64,000 nt of DNA. Source: Alphaproteobacteria bacterium (GTDB taxonomy: Bacteria; Pseudomonadota; Alphaproteobacteria; UBA8366; Aestuariispiraceae). Below, in pieces: positions 36,011 to 45,465 of the stretch. A program made the translations under genes and the position numbers. The stretch covers positions 3,294,001 to 3,358,000 of the forward strand of contig JAWPMN010000001.1 in the NCBI GenBank assembly GCA_033344895.1, read 5' to 3'. Within the stretch, counting starts at the first letter, position 1. Each line of letters begins with the position of its first letter. The notes beneath the pieces were generated by a model. That model was given only the letters and a program-made list of their open reading frames with translations. It was not told the origin of the DNA and did not search any database.

Positions 36011-37092
36011 TGTCCCACAATGGCTTCGGGCATCTCTTCCGGGTGACGACCTACGGGGAAAGTCACGGGCCGGCCATAGGCTGTGTCGTCGATGGCTGTC
36101 CCCCGAAAATCCCTTTGAGCGAGGCCGACCTGCAGCCGTTCCTCGACAAACGGCGGCCGGGCCAGTCCCGTTACACCACGCAGCGTCGGGAAGCCGATCA
36201 GGTCCGCATCCTGTCCGGGGTGTTCGACGGGATGACGACGGGGGCGCCCATCGGCCTGCAGATCGAGAACACCGATCAGCGGTCCAAGGATTACTCCGAA
36301 ATCGCATCCAAGTTTCGACCCGGTCATGCGGATTTCACCTATTGGGAAAAATACGGCATCCGGGACTATCGCGGGGGCGGGCGTTCTTCCGCCCGCGAAA
36401 CGGCGATGCGGGTGGCGGCCGGCGGGGTTGCCCGCAAGGCACTGGAAGTCCTGGTGCCGGGGCTGTCGATTCGCGGGGCGCTGGTCCAGATGGGACCGCA
36501 TGGCATCGACCGCGACCGCTGGAAATGGTCGGCGGTGGATGAAAACCCGTTCTTCTGCCCGGATCCGGTCGCGGCCGACGAATGGGCGGCCTACCTTGAC
36601 GGTATCCGCAAGTCCGGTTCGTCCTGCGGCGCGGTGATCGAGGTTGTGGCCGAAGGGGTTCCGGCCGGATGGGGCGCGCCTGTTTATGGCAAGCTGGATT
36701 CCGATCTTGCCTGTGCGATGATGACGATCAACGCCGTAAAGGGCGTTGAAGTCGGCGCCGGTTTCGGTGCCGCGGCATTGTCGGGCGAGGAGAATGCCGA
36801 CGAGATTCGCATCGGCAACGATGGCAAGCCGCTTTTCCGGTCCAATCACGCCGGGGGCATTCTGGGCGGCATATCGACCGGTCAGCCGGTCGTCGTCCGG
36901 TTCGCCGTGAAACCGACCAGCTCCATCCTGACGCCGCGTGACACGATCACCACGGACGGCGAGGAAACCGACATCGTCACCAAGGGCCGGCACGACCCTT
37001 GTGTCGGGATCCGTGCGGTGCCGGTGGGTGAGGCGATGATGGCCTGCACTCTGCTGGACCACCTGCTGCGTCACCGCGGTCAGTGCGGGTGA
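36010..37092 (+). CDS. aroC: Chorismate synthase
   Basis: FMN-dependent enzyme converting EPSP to chorismate, the last shikimate step. It has 360 residues. [20 protein letters not shown] is signature 1, and [20 protein letters not shown] with [18 protein letters not shown] contains signature 2. [20 protein letters not shown] and [16 protein letters not shown] complete it. It starts on the last base of the fabI stop. The order fabI-aroC in one unit is common in alphaproteobacteria. Confidence 0.98.
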   Translation: MSHNGFGHLFRVTTYGESHGPAIGCVVDGCPPKIPLSEADLQPFLDKRRPGQSRYTTQRREADQVRILSGVFDGMTTGAPIGLQIENTDQRSKDYSEIASKFRPGHADFTYWEKYGIRDYRGGGRSSARETAMRVAAGGVARKALEVLVPGLSIRGALVQMGPHGIDRDRWKWSAVDENPFFCPDPVAADEWAAYLDGIRKSGSSCGAVIEVVAEGVPAGWGAPVYGKLDSDLACAMMTINAVKGVEVGAGFGAAALSGEENADEIRIGNDGKPLFRSNHAGGILGGISTGQPVVVRFAVKPTSSILTPRDTITTDGEETDIVTKGRHDPCVGIRAVPVGEAMMACTLLDHLLRHRGQCG

Positions 37093-37099
37093 GACCCGC

Positions 37100-38026
37100 C
37101 TAATCCGAGAAGTTGTCCAAAGGGCTGGCTGTTTCCCGCAAGAGCGCCACGAATTCCCGTGCGATCGGATTCGGCCGGGTGCGTTTGGAGTAATGCGCGG
37201 CGATGTGGTCGGGCAGGGGCAGCAGCATGTTGGGAATGCGCACCAGTCGGCCGGCCTCGATCCGGGCCCTTACCGACCGTGCCCATCCGAGGGCAAGCCC
37301 TTCCCCGTTTTCGGCAAAGTCCAGCAGAACGTCATAGGAATTGATTGACGGTCCCCGCAGGGAGGGCGGCGGTTCCACCCCGATATGGCGCAGGAACTGT
37401 CGCCAGTCCGGCCATGGTCCGCCGGCCTGCGCCAGATGAAGCAGAGGGCACGCAAGAATCGAGGCCGCCGTGATCTCTCCGCCATGGGCCTTTAGCAGCC
37501 CTGGAGCGCAGACCGGAAAGATCGCGTCGTCGGCCACCGGTTCGATCAGATAGGAATGTTGTGCCCAATGACCGCTGCGAAGCCCGACGTCGAAATCCCG
37601 ATCGAAGGCTTCCAGCGGCTCGGAAGAGGTAAAGACCCGGATCGTCAGATCGGGGTATCGGTGCTGAAAGGCCCCGATGCAGGGCGCTATCAGCAGACTC
37701 GCGACGACCAGTTCGGAAAAGACCGTCAGAGTCTGCGCATTCTGGTTTTCGCCCCGCAACTGGTCGGCGGTCATGGCCAGGTCACCCAGGGTCCGACGAA
37801 CCGTCTCCGCCAGGACTTCGCCGGCCTGCGTCGGCGTGACATCACGCCGTCCCCGTTCGAACAGCGTGGTGTTGAGGCCTTGTTCCAACTGTCGGATCAG
37901 GCGGCTCACGCTGGCCTGCGTCAGATGCAGTTCCTCCGCCGCTCGGGTGAAGTTGCGGTGCCGGAAGGCGGCCTCGAAGGCGACCAGCGTGTTCATCGGC
38001 GGCAGGCGTTTTTCGAGGTATGCCAT
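37100..38026 (-). CDS. LysR-family regulator, GcvA-like
   Basis: A 308-residue LysR regulator. The winged-helix HTH is at about 10-65 (LVAFEAAFRHRNFTRAAEEL, LTQASVSRLIRQLEQGLNTT). The C-terminal effector domain includes FSELVVASLLIAPCIGAFQH. RLPPMNTLVAFEAA places it with GcvA-type members. GGGA lies 6 bases before the ATG, inside the palindrome at 38025-38039, which suggests autorepression. It is divergent from the TauD-like dioxygenase, its likely target. Confidence 0.92.
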   Translation of the reverse strand: MAYLEKRLPPMNTLVAFEAAFRHRNFTRAAEELHLTQASVSRLIRQLEQGLNTTLFERGRRDVTPTQAGEVLAETVRRTLGDLAMTADQLRGENQNAQTLTVFSELVVASLLIAPCIGAFQHRYPDLTIRVFTSSEPLEAFDRDFDVGLRSGHWAQHSYLIEPVADDAIFPVCAPGLLKAHGGEITAASILACPLLHLAQAGGPWPDWRQFLRHIGVEPPPSLRGPSINSYDVLLDFAENGEGLALGWARSVRARIEAGRLVRIPNMLLPLPDHIAAHYSKRTRPNPIAREFVALLRETASPLDNFSD

Positions 38027-38039
38027 ACGTATCCCGTAT
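38025..38039. promoter_or_regulatory. Candidate LysR operator, ATACG-N5-CGTAT
   Basis: ATACGTATCCCGTAT is a perfect 5-bp inverted repeat in LysR-box form (ATAC-N7-GTAT). It overlaps the LysR start codon and Shine-Dalgarno sequence and lies 94 bases before the dioxygenase start, so it could serve autoregulation. Confidence 0.55.
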
Positions 38040-38132
38040 GTCTGATTATAGAAAACGTTAATTTACAGCGTATTGGAAAGTCATAGGATCGCCAAATCCA
38101 ACGTGCTTTCCATTCCAGCGGAGGGTCGGAAA

Positions 38133-38999
38133 ATGCGAGTTACCCCGGTTACCGCCAGCTTCGGCGTCGAAGTCGACGATATCGATCTGCGCAATGGTCT
38201 GTCCGCCGAACAGGCGGCGGACCTCTATGAGCTCATCATGGATCGCGCAGTGCTGCTGTTCCGCGATCAGCCGCTAAGCTCCGAGGCGCATCTGGCGCTG
38301 GGCGAGGCCTTCGGCCCGCTGGCCCCCAAGCATCCGTTCTATCCGACGCCGGACGGGTTCGAGAACATCATGATTATCCGGAACGACAAGGATAATCCGC
38401 CGGAATCGGAGAAGTGGCATACGGATCTGAGCTGTGACGCCAATCCGCCTTTCGTATCGCTGTTGCAGTCGAAGATCATTCCGGATGCAGGCGGGGATAC
38501 GCTGTTCTGCGACATGCGGGCGGTTCATGACGCGCTGTCGGAGCCGCTGCGGGAGATGCTGTCCGGCCTGACCGCAGAGCACCGCATGGACAAGGGGTTC
38601 GACTATCTGCGCGACATCGGACACCATGATCGAGCGGACATGCTGATTACCGACGCGATTCGCAACCGCACGGCCCATCATCCGGTGATCAAGCAGCATC
38701 CGTCGACCGGTCGGCCCTTTGTCTATGTCAATGAGGCCTTCACGGCCCGCATTCTCGGACTCACCAAGGCTGAAAGCACGGCACTGCTGGGGCTGATCTT
38801 CGACCTGATCGATCAGCCGCGCCACCAGCTCAGAATCCGCTGGAAGCCCGACATGCTGGCGGTTTGGGACAACTGGCAGACCCAACATCTCGCAACCGGC
38901 GACCATTATCCGAAGGAACGCGAAATGCGTCGCGTCACGGTTATCGCCGACAAGCGTTCCCAGCCCTTCACCCAACCGCAGCAGGCCGCCGCGGAGTGA
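38133..38999 (+). CDS. TauD/TfdA family 2OG-Fe(II) dioxygenase
   Basis: A 288-residue alpha-ketoglutarate dioxygenase. KWHTDLSC holds the Fe ligands His-96 and Asp-98, QTQHLATGDHYP the distal His-252, and the following REMRRVTV the 2OG-binding Arg. SFGVEVDDIDLRNGLS and VLLFRDQPLSSEAHLALGEA are typical of taurine dioxygenase relatives. GGAGGG precedes ATG 38133. No sulfonate transport genes are adjacent, so the substrate could be a sulfonate, phenoxy acid or other small acid. Divergent from the LysR gene. Confidence 0.9.
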   Translation: MRVTPVTASFGVEVDDIDLRNGLSAEQAADLYELIMDRAVLLFRDQPLSSEAHLALGEAFGPLAPKHPFYPTPDGFENIMIIRNDKDNPPESEKWHTDLSCDANPPFVSLLQSKIIPDAGGDTLFCDMRAVHDALSEPLREMLSGLTAEHRMDKGFDYLRDIGHHDRADMLITDAIRNRTAHHPVIKQHPSTGRPFVYVNEAFTARILGLTKAESTALLGLIFDLIDQPRHQLRIRWKPDMLAVWDNWQTQHLATGDHYPKEREMRRVTVIADKRSQPFTQPQQAAAE

Positions 39000-39084
39000 A
39001 CGAAGGCAAGAAAGCGCTGGGTAATCTTTGCCGAAACGGGTAGACCTTCGGTCATTCATTCAATGATCGAAGGGACCGTTCGTC

Positions 39085-39669
39085 ATGCCCGATCGCGACA
39101 GTGTTCACGCCCTGCCGGTTCCCGACGAGGCCGGTCTGGATCCGGACATTCAGAAATATTTCGGCATCTGCCGCGAGAAGCTGGGTTTGCTGCCGAATGT
39201 TCTTCGGTCCTTCAGTTTCCGACCGGAGCGGCTGCGCCGGTTCATCGATAGCTATAACGAAATCATGCTGTCGGACGGCGCGCTGACCAAGCTGGAACGC
39301 GAACTGATTGCCGTCACCGTTTCGTCCTGCAACCGCTGCTATTACTGTCTCGTCGCCCATGGCCAGCAGGTGCGCGCCCTGTCCGGCGATCCCGAGCTGG
39401 GCGAAATGATCGCGCTCAACTACCGCGTGGCGGATCTGGATGAGCGGACAATGGCGATGCTGGACTATGCCTGGGCCCTGACCGAAGCACCCAACGACAT
39501 TGATGCTGAGGACCGCGAGGTGCTGATGGATCTGGGATTCAGTGAGGAGGCGATCTGGGAAATCGTCGAAACTGCTGCCTTTTTCAACTATACCAATCGT
39601 CTGGCGCATGGTGTGGAGATGATGCCCAACCGCGAATATCACCGCATGAACAGGGGCGACAATGCGTGA
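39085..39669 (+). CDS. AhpD-like peroxidase-related (carboxymuconolactone decarboxylase family) protein
   Basis: A 194-residue all-helical protein with the CMD/AhpD motif CNRCYYCLVAHG, giving Cys-85, Cys-88 and His-92, the redox-active triad expected for alkylhydroperoxidase activity. KLERELIAVTVSS immediately before it is the family core. C-terminal FSEEAIWEIVETAAFFNYTN is the usual second half of uncharacterised peroxidase-related enzymes. Its stop overlaps the start of the TTC38-like gene by 8 bases, so the two are translationally coupled. Confidence 0.88.
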   Translation: MPDRDSVHALPVPDEAGLDPDIQKYFGICREKLGLLPNVLRSFSFRPERLRRFIDSYNEIMLSDGALTKLERELIAVTVSSCNRCYYCLVAHGQQVRALSGDPELGEMIALNYRVADLDERTMAMLDYAWALTEAPNDIDAEDREVLMDLGFSEEAIWEIVETAAFFNYTNRLAHGVEMMPNREYHRMNRGDNA

Positions 39670-41002
39670 AAGGACTGATTTGTGGGGCTGTCCGGTCACG
39701 ACGGAAGACGCGTCGGCGGTGGATGGTCTAAACGCGACCCTGATGGCCTATATGGGAATGCGGGTGGATATCGGGGATCACCTGAAATCCGTATTCGCCG
39801 CCGATCCGGACATGCCGATGGCACTCATCGTGAAGGGCGCCTTCCTGAAGATGTTCGCGACCGCCGCAATGGACGAAGGCGCTCGCAGGACCCTGGCAGC
39901 CGCGCGGGACGCGGTGACCCGTCGCCCGGTCTCGACGCGAGAGGAAGGGCATCTGTCGGCACTGACGGATTGGGTCGCCGGCGACATGGAATCCGCCTGT
40001 CGTAGCTGGGAAGCGATCCTGGTGGATCACCCGCGAGACGTCCTGGCTTTGAAACTGTCGCAATTGAACCGGTTCTATCTGGGCGTCGGCAAGGACATGC
40101 GCAATGCCGTCGGCCGCGCTTGGTATGCCTGGGACGAGAGCGTACCGGGCTATGGTTTCATCGCCGGGTCCTACGCCTTTGCGCTTGAGGAGTCGGGTGA
40201 CTATGCGCGGGCCGAGCCGATGGGCCGTCGCGCGATCGAAATGGAACCGGCGGATATATGGGCTGCCCACGCCGTCGCCCATGTGATGGAGATGACGGGG
40301 CGCAGTGATGAGGGCCTCGCCTGGCTGAACGGGCTGAAAGACCATTGGGGCAGCATTCACAACTTCGTCCATCATGCCCATTGGCACCGCGCACTGTTCG
40401 CGCTGGATCTTGGCGACGTGCAGCAGGCGCTGGCCATTTTCGACAACGACGTCTGGACCGACAAGGTCGAGGATTATCTCGACCTGTCCAATGGTGCGTC
40501 ACTCCTGTGGCGACTTGAAGAACGCGGTGCGGATATCGGTCATCGTCCCGACGCCGTCGCGGAACTGGCGCTGAAGAAGGCGCGGGATCACGGCCTCGTC
40601 TTCGCGGATTGCCATGTTGCGCTGGCACTCGCCATGGCGGGGCGGGGTGAGGCCCTTTCCGATTTTCTCGACGACCTGACCCGTTTTGCGACGCGGTCGG
40701 GGACCCAGGCGCAGGTCGCAGCCGATGTGGGGCGAACCCTGTGCATGGCCGCGGTTGCCGATGCGGCTGGGGATGCTGGTCAAGCCGTCGAGCTTCTGCT
40801 GTCCGTACGGCCGCATCTGCACCGTATCGGCGGCAGCCATGCTCAGCGTGACCTGTTTGAGCGAATGTTGATCGTCAATGCCATCCGGTCGGAACGGATT
40901 GCCCTGTCCCGGGCCCTGCTGTCAGAGCGTCGGGAAAACCGGCCCGAGGATGACTGGGCGCGCGCCCTTGGCGACCACCTGGCGTTCGCCAAAACGGCGT
41001 GA
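39662..41002 (+). CDS. TTC38-like tetratricopeptide protein
   Basis: A 446-residue cytoplasmic protein made of helical repeats, resembling the tetratricopeptide repeat protein 38 family found in bacteria and animals, whose function is unknown. Landmarks are GSYAFALEESGDYARAEPMG, IWAAHAVAHVMEMTGRSDEG and IHNFVHHAHWHRALFALDLG, with the conserved AxHAVAHV and HxxWHxAL-type histidines. There is no signal or membrane segment. It overlaps the AhpD-like gene upstream by 8 bases. Confidence 0.78.
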   Translation: MRERTDLWGCPVTTEDASAVDGLNATLMAYMGMRVDIGDHLKSVFAADPDMPMALIVKGAFLKMFATAAMDEGARRTLAAARDAVTRRPVSTREEGHLSALTDWVAGDMESACRSWEAILVDHPRDVLALKLSQLNRFYLGVGKDMRNAVGRAWYAWDESVPGYGFIAGSYAFALEESGDYARAEPMGRRAIEMEPADIWAAHAVAHVMEMTGRSDEGLAWLNGLKDHWGSIHNFVHHAHWHRALFALDLGDVQQALAIFDNDVWTDKVEDYLDLSNGASLLWRLEERGADIGHRPDAVAELALKKARDHGLVFADCHVALALAMAGRGEALSDFLDDLTRFATRSGTQAQVAADVGRTLCMAAVADAAGDAGQAVELLLSVRPHLHRIGGSHAQRDLFERMLIVNAIRSERIALSRALLSERRENRPEDDWARALGDHLAFAKTA

Positions 41003-41373
41003 TTCGCGAAATTCGGGCGGCTGGAGGTCAATTCCGGGTCGGTTATCTGCCGGAAATTCGGCGTCGGAAGTGCATCTGTACACCAAATCCTGTCGCCGTT
41101 CGGCGGCCGGCCGGTCCATCTAAGCCTTTGCTGTGAATGCAGTATTATGAATTCGCGCGATGGACCCGGGCTGCCGATGAGCGCCGAAAGCCCGGAATTA
41201 ACCTTTTTGAAGGACTAATCATACATTCTTTGGCGGCGATTGCGGTATAGTGGTGCCTAAGGGGGAGTCGCGCGTCATCGGCAGTTTCCAGAAGGAAAAT
41301 GCCCTGTCGCACTTCGACCTTCCGTTCATGTGGGACTTCTTACGAAGAAACGTTTGAAACCGGGGTTAGGTAA
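41003..41373 (+). other. 371-base gap before the cyclase gene
   Basis: No convincing gene. A TATAGT hexamer at 41246-41251 in an AT-richer stretch could be a -10 element, but no good -35 sits 17 bases upstream. GGGGTTAGG just before 41374 may be the ribosome site. No strong terminator hairpin after the TTC38-like gene was seen. Confidence 0.35.
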
Positions 41374-43410
41374 ATGGCGGGTGGCAGGTCGGTCTCGTAT
41401 GAGGTCTACTACCTCCAATACGGTCGATGGCAGATCCATCATCGCTATAACTACAGCGAACGGGACATTGCGATCGATGAAGCCAAGCGGCTCGATAGCC
41501 AGGGGCATTTCGATGCAGCCTGTGTCGTGCGCGAAAGCTGGGACGAAGCCTCCGGCACCGCATCCGAATCCGTCATCTATCACAGCCCGAAACTGAAGAC
41601 GAAGCCCCCGGTCGCCTTCATCACCGCCGGCAATGACGGCACCGCGAAACCCAGCACCGCAGGCGCCAGCGGGCCCAGCGGTGGCGGGCGCGGCAGCGTA
41701 AAGAATGCGCCGCCCGGATCCGCCGCGGCTAATGCTGCTGCAGAAGCCCGGAAGAAGGCCGCCGCCAGGAAGGCCCAGCAGAAGAAGGCGCCAGCCAAGG
41801 AGCCGGACCTTCGCAGGCCGCCAAAGCGCGGTGAGAAGGGGGCTGACGACGCGGATTGGGCCGCGGCTATTCCCAAGATGATCATCGCCTTTCTGTTTGC
41901 CTGCGTGACGGGAACGATCGCCGGGGTTCTGGCCTACTACGGCATTAAACTACTGTCGTCCGTTGGCATCGCCTTTGGCCTTCAGATCAATCAGTTCGTT
42001 CTGATCGGTTCCTGGTTTGTCGGATGGGCCATGACCTTCTTTCCCCTGTTGCGAAAGATTCTATCCGGCATTCGTCCCATGGCGCGTGCCGCCCCCGTGC
42101 GACCGTCCATTGACCAGCAGCTTGCCGAACAGAGGCGCCGCCAATCCGAGGCGGCGTCCAAGGCATTGGCGGATGCGGCCAGTACGCTGGACGCACTTGC
42201 CAGCAAGCCGGACGAGGCCATGCCGCCCGCCGCCAATGAGGAAACGGCGGAAGAGGGGGCAACCGGGGGCGAGAATGAGGGGGACACTGGCGCTGATGAA
42301 GCGGGCGCCAATGACAGCGTAGACCAGGAAGAGGGCGCAACTTCCGGCGAGGCGGAAGAACGCCCCGAAACCCGTTCCACGTCAGAACCGATGGAAGAGG
42401 TCGGACCGGCCCCGCTGCGCGCGGCGCTGGCGGAACTGGTCGACGAGGCCAAGCGGCTTTCCAACAACACGCTCGACAAGGATCATTTCCTGCGATTCGG
42501 GGTTATCCTGTTCCTGGCCGGTGCGGCGGAGACCCTTGCGCGCCGCTTCAAGGTCGCGGCCCGCGAAGTCACCACCATATTGAGCGAGCAGATCGAAACC
42601 CTGGGCGTATCCGCGTCCATGGCACTGGGTTTTGCGGCCAACATCGACGAATACCTTCTCGACAAGCGCTATTTCGAAATGTACGCGGCCGGCCGCGGGG
42701 GCGCACTCAGTCAGGGCGGGGATTCCAGAAGCGACAGTGGCATGGCGGCTGCATTCAGGCTGTGGAAGACGCCGAAGGCACCGCCCGGTCAGGACGTGAA
42801 TGCGCAGGACGATCCGAAGCATTACGACAATGCGCCGGGCGATCAGGAACATTACGGGTTTGTCGCGGTACTCTTCACCGACATCGTCGGGTCGACACAG
42901 AAACAGCAGACCAATGGCGATGCCTGGCTGATGAATGTCGTCAGGGCCCATAACGATATCGTCCGCGAGGCAATATCGAAACATGGTGGCCGGGAAATCA
43001 AGCATACCGGAGACGGCATCATGGCGTCCTTCCCGGCGGTAATAGCCTCCGTCGAAGCGGCCCTGGCCATGCAGGACGGCATTCAGAAGTTCAGCGAGAT
43101 GATGCCCGACCTGGCTTTCGAGATCTGTGTCGGCATCAGCGCCGGGGAACCGATCCATGAAAGCGGCGACCTGTTCGGCACGCCGGTCAATCTGGCCGCC
43201 CGTGTGCTCTCCAAGGCCAGCGCCCATGAGACCGCCGTCAGCAGCATCGTCCGTGAGATGTGCCGTGGTAAGAGCTTCATCTTTGAGGAAATCGGGCGGT
43301 TCGACCTGAAGGGGTTCGAGGAACCCCAGCCGATCTTCCGCGTCAAGGATCGTCGAAAGAAGGCGCGGGGGACCGACGCTTCCGAAAAGGCCGTTGCCGC
43401 CAGTTCCTGA
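41374..43410 (+). CDS. Class III adenylate/guanylate cyclase with novel N-terminal domain and two TM helices
   Basis: A 678-residue protein. Residues about 7-72 form a compact domain (SYEVYYLQYGRWQIHHRYNY, AACVVRESWD) I cannot name. A Lys/Ala/Pro-rich linker follows, then two TM helices (about 168-190 and 205-225), an acidic low-complexity stretch (about 265-350) and a helical region. The cyclase domain is at about 490-650. VLFTDIVGST and KHTGDGIMASF hold the two metal Asp residues, GISAGEPIHESGDLFG the dimer loop and VNLAARVL the Asn-Arg pair, so it looks active. It is unlike the CHASE2 cyclase at 23 kb. Confidence 0.87.
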   Translation: MAGGRSVSYEVYYLQYGRWQIHHRYNYSERDIAIDEAKRLDSQGHFDAACVVRESWDEASGTASESVIYHSPKLKTKPPVAFITAGNDGTAKPSTAGASGPSGGGRGSVKNAPPGSAAANAAAEARKKAAARKAQQKKAPAKEPDLRRPPKRGEKGADDADWAAAIPKMIIAFLFACVTGTIAGVLAYYGIKLLSSVGIAFGLQINQFVLIGSWFVGWAMTFFPLLRKILSGIRPMARAAPVRPSIDQQLAEQRRRQSEAASKALADAASTLDALASKPDEAMPPAANEETAEEGATGGENEGDTGADEAGANDSVDQEEGATSGEAEERPETRSTSEPMEEVGPAPLRAALAELVDEAKRLSNNTLDKDHFLRFGVILFLAGAAETLARRFKVAAREVTTILSEQIETLGVSASMALGFAANIDEYLLDKRYFEMYAAGRGGALSQGGDSRSDSGMAAAFRLWKTPKAPPGQDVNAQDDPKHYDNAPGDQEHYGFVAVLFTDIVGSTQKQQTNGDAWLMNVVRAHNDIVREAISKHGGREIKHTGDGIMASFPAVIASVEAALAMQDGIQKFSEMMPDLAFEICVGISAGEPIHESGDLFGTPVNLAARVLSKASAHETAVSSIVREMCRGKSFIFEEIGRFDLKGFEEPQPIFRVKDRRKKARGTDASEKAVAASS

Positions 43411-43496
43411 CGTCCGGCAATCCGTACCTGTCGCGACTGGACCACTCGCCCGCGCATGCGCCGGTAGACTGACCCCTGAAGGAGTTAGGGGGAAGC

Positions 43497-44522
43497 ATGG
43501 CCGAAAAACCGGGGAAGCTGAATTATGACGGCGCACGGGTGCGTGTATCGGCGCCGGACGCGCTGCTGGCGGTTCGTGCCGTTCTGGTTCGGGCGGGCTG
43601 TCCGGACGACACGGCCGATCTGATAGCCGATCATCTGGTCGATGCCGGGATGGGCGGAGTGGAATCGCACGGCATCATGCGCTGCCTGCAATATGCCTGT
43701 CAGTTTCAAGACGGCTACATGGATCCGATCGCCAGACCTGAATTTCGGGCCGGGCGTGGGCCGGTCGTCGATGGCGGCGGCGGCATCGGCATACCGGCAA
43801 TGCAGATGGCGGCGCGCCATGCCGTGGAACTGGCACGAGAGTCCGGTGTCTCCGCAATCGCCATCCGCAATGTCGGCCATACCGGCCGATTGGGTGCCTA
43901 CGCGGAATGGATCGCGGTACAGGACTGCCTGGCCATCATCATCGGCGGCGGGGGACGCCAGAACTGGCGGCAGGTCGCGCCCTATGGCGGATGCAAGGCA
44001 GTGCTGCCCACCAACCCTTACTGCATCGGGATGCCCGGCGGCAGCCGGGGGCCGGTCGTGCTGGACTTTGCCACCGCCATGATTGCCGGCGGATGGATCT
44101 ACGCGGCACGCAATGCCGGCGCACGTCTGCCGGAAGGTGTCATGATCGACGGGCAGGGCAACCCCAGTACCGATCCTGAGGACTACTTCCGCGGGGGCGC
44201 CATTCTGCCGGCCGGCGGTCCGAAAGGGTATGCCATGGCGGTGCTGGCCGAACTGATCGGCGAAGCGATGCTGGGCCCCGCTACGACCGAGATGAACTGG
44301 CTGATGGTTGTGCTGGACACCTGCCGATACCGAGAGACGACGGCGATCCATTCGGTCGCGGAGGAAATTCTGGAGGAATTGAGGAATTGCCCGCCGGCGC
44401 CCGGTTTCGACCGGGTTCAGGTTCCCGGCGAACGTGAAAGCGAAGCGCGGGAGCGCGCGCGTCGCGACGGTCTCTCCATTCCCGAACCAACCTGGCGCCA
44501 GATACTGCAGGCCGGTTCCTGA
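43497..44522 (+). CDS. Ldh2/malate-L-lactate dehydrogenase family oxidoreductase
   Basis: A 341-residue NAD(P)-dependent 2-keto acid oxidoreductase of the non-classical (YlbC/ComC/Ldh2) family. DAGMGGVESHGIMRCLQY carries the catalytic His in SHG, and IRNVGHTGRLGAYAEW the second conserved His. YGGCKAVLPTNPYCIGMPG and VVLDFATAMIAGG bind the nucleotide, and GGPKGYAMAVLAELI is the C-terminal core. AAGGAGTTAGGGGGAAG precedes the ATG. The substrate may be malate, lactate, sulfolactate or ureidoglycolate. Convergent with the cytochrome genes. Confidence 0.9.
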   Translation: MAEKPGKLNYDGARVRVSAPDALLAVRAVLVRAGCPDDTADLIADHLVDAGMGGVESHGIMRCLQYACQFQDGYMDPIARPEFRAGRGPVVDGGGGIGIPAMQMAARHAVELARESGVSAIAIRNVGHTGRLGAYAEWIAVQDCLAIIIGGGGRQNWRQVAPYGGCKAVLPTNPYCIGMPGGSRGPVVLDFATAMIAGGWIYAARNAGARLPEGVMIDGQGNPSTDPEDYFRGGAILPAGGPKGYAMAVLAELIGEAMLGPATTEMNWLMVVLDTCRYRETTAIHSVAEEILEELRNCPPAPGFDRVQVPGERESEARERARRDGLSIPEPTWRQILQAGS

Positions 44523-44529
44523 TCGGCCG

Positions 44530-45453
44530 CTATTCTGTCCGTTCGACCCGGTTCTCGATGGGCGGGACGGACTTCAGATAAACCGCAATCGCGTTCAAGT
44601 CGTTTTCCGTCAGATGGCTCAGTCCGTCCTCGACCGCTTCCGCCATGCTGCCCTGGACATCATCAAACGAGGGCTTCATGCCGGTTTGAAGAAGATAGGC
44701 GATATCCGCTTCGCTCCAGTCCGCAATGCCGGTTTCATGCGGGGTGATATTGGGGACCAGTTCGCCGTCGGGCCCGTCTCTGGTTCCAGCCAGATACATG
44801 GCAGAATCGGTACCGCCGAAAAGACCGCGTGGAGTGTGACATTCGCCGCAATGGGACATCGCATCGACCAGATAGCGCCCGCGGTTCCATTCGGCGCTCT
44901 TGTCCGGATCGTCCCGCAACTCTCCTTCATCGAAGTTCAGCAGCGTCCATCCGTTCAGCAGGAACCGCCAGCCGAGCGGAAAGACCGCGTCATGCTTCTT
45001 GTTCACCGCCCGAACGGGGACGAGCGAGAACAGGTAGTCCTTGATGGCCAGCATGTCGTCTTCCCGCATCCTGGTGTAACTCGGATAGGGGAAAACCGGG
45101 TAATACAGGTGCCCTTCCGGCGCTTCGCCGGACCGCAGCGCCCGGACGAAATCCTCATCGGACCACTCCCCTATCCCGGTTTCTGGATCGGGGGTAATGT
45201 TCGGGGAGTAGAATGTGCCGAAGGGTGTTTCCAGGGCCCGCCCGCCGGCAAAGGGCTGACCGTCATCGCCCGGCTGGGTATGGCAGGACATGCATCCCGC
45301 CGCCCGGGACAGATAGGCGCCCCGTGCCAGGGCGTCATCCAATCCCTCCGGGTTCTGTGCCGAGGCGATTTCGCAGAGCGCACCCAGGACCGCACCTGTT
45401 GCCAGGGCGGTCACCAAGCGCGATCCGATCCGTCCGCGGGGCGATCGGGTCAT
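44530..45453 (-). CDS. Diheme cytochrome c
   Basis: A 307-residue exported cytochrome with two CxxCH haem sites: CMSCH (54-58) and CGECH (202-206). The signal peptide spans about 10-32 (LVTALATGAVLGALCEIASA). FAGGRALETPFGTFYSPNIT and GIGEWSDEDFVRALRSG resemble the cytochrome subunits of membrane dehydrogenases such as alcohol dehydrogenase, but this one has two rather than three domains. It is periplasmic. It is the second gene after cytochrome c', 12 bases downstream, and is convergent with the Ldh2-type gene. Confidence 0.92.
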   Translation of the reverse strand: MTRSPRGRIGSRLVTALATGAVLGALCEIASAQNPEGLDDALARGAYLSRAAGCMSCHTQPGDDGQPFAGGRALETPFGTFYSPNITPDPETGIGEWSDEDFVRALRSGEAPEGHLYYPVFPYPSYTRMREDDMLAIKDYLFSLVPVRAVNKKHDAVFPLGWRFLLNGWTLLNFDEGELRDDPDKSAEWNRGRYLVDAMSHCGECHTPRGLFGGTDSAMYLAGTRDGPDGELVPNITPHETGIADWSEADIAYLLQTGMKPSFDDVQGSMAEAVEDGLSHLTENDLNAIAVYLKSVPPIENRVERTE

Positions 45454-45465
45454 AGCGGTCTGGCG

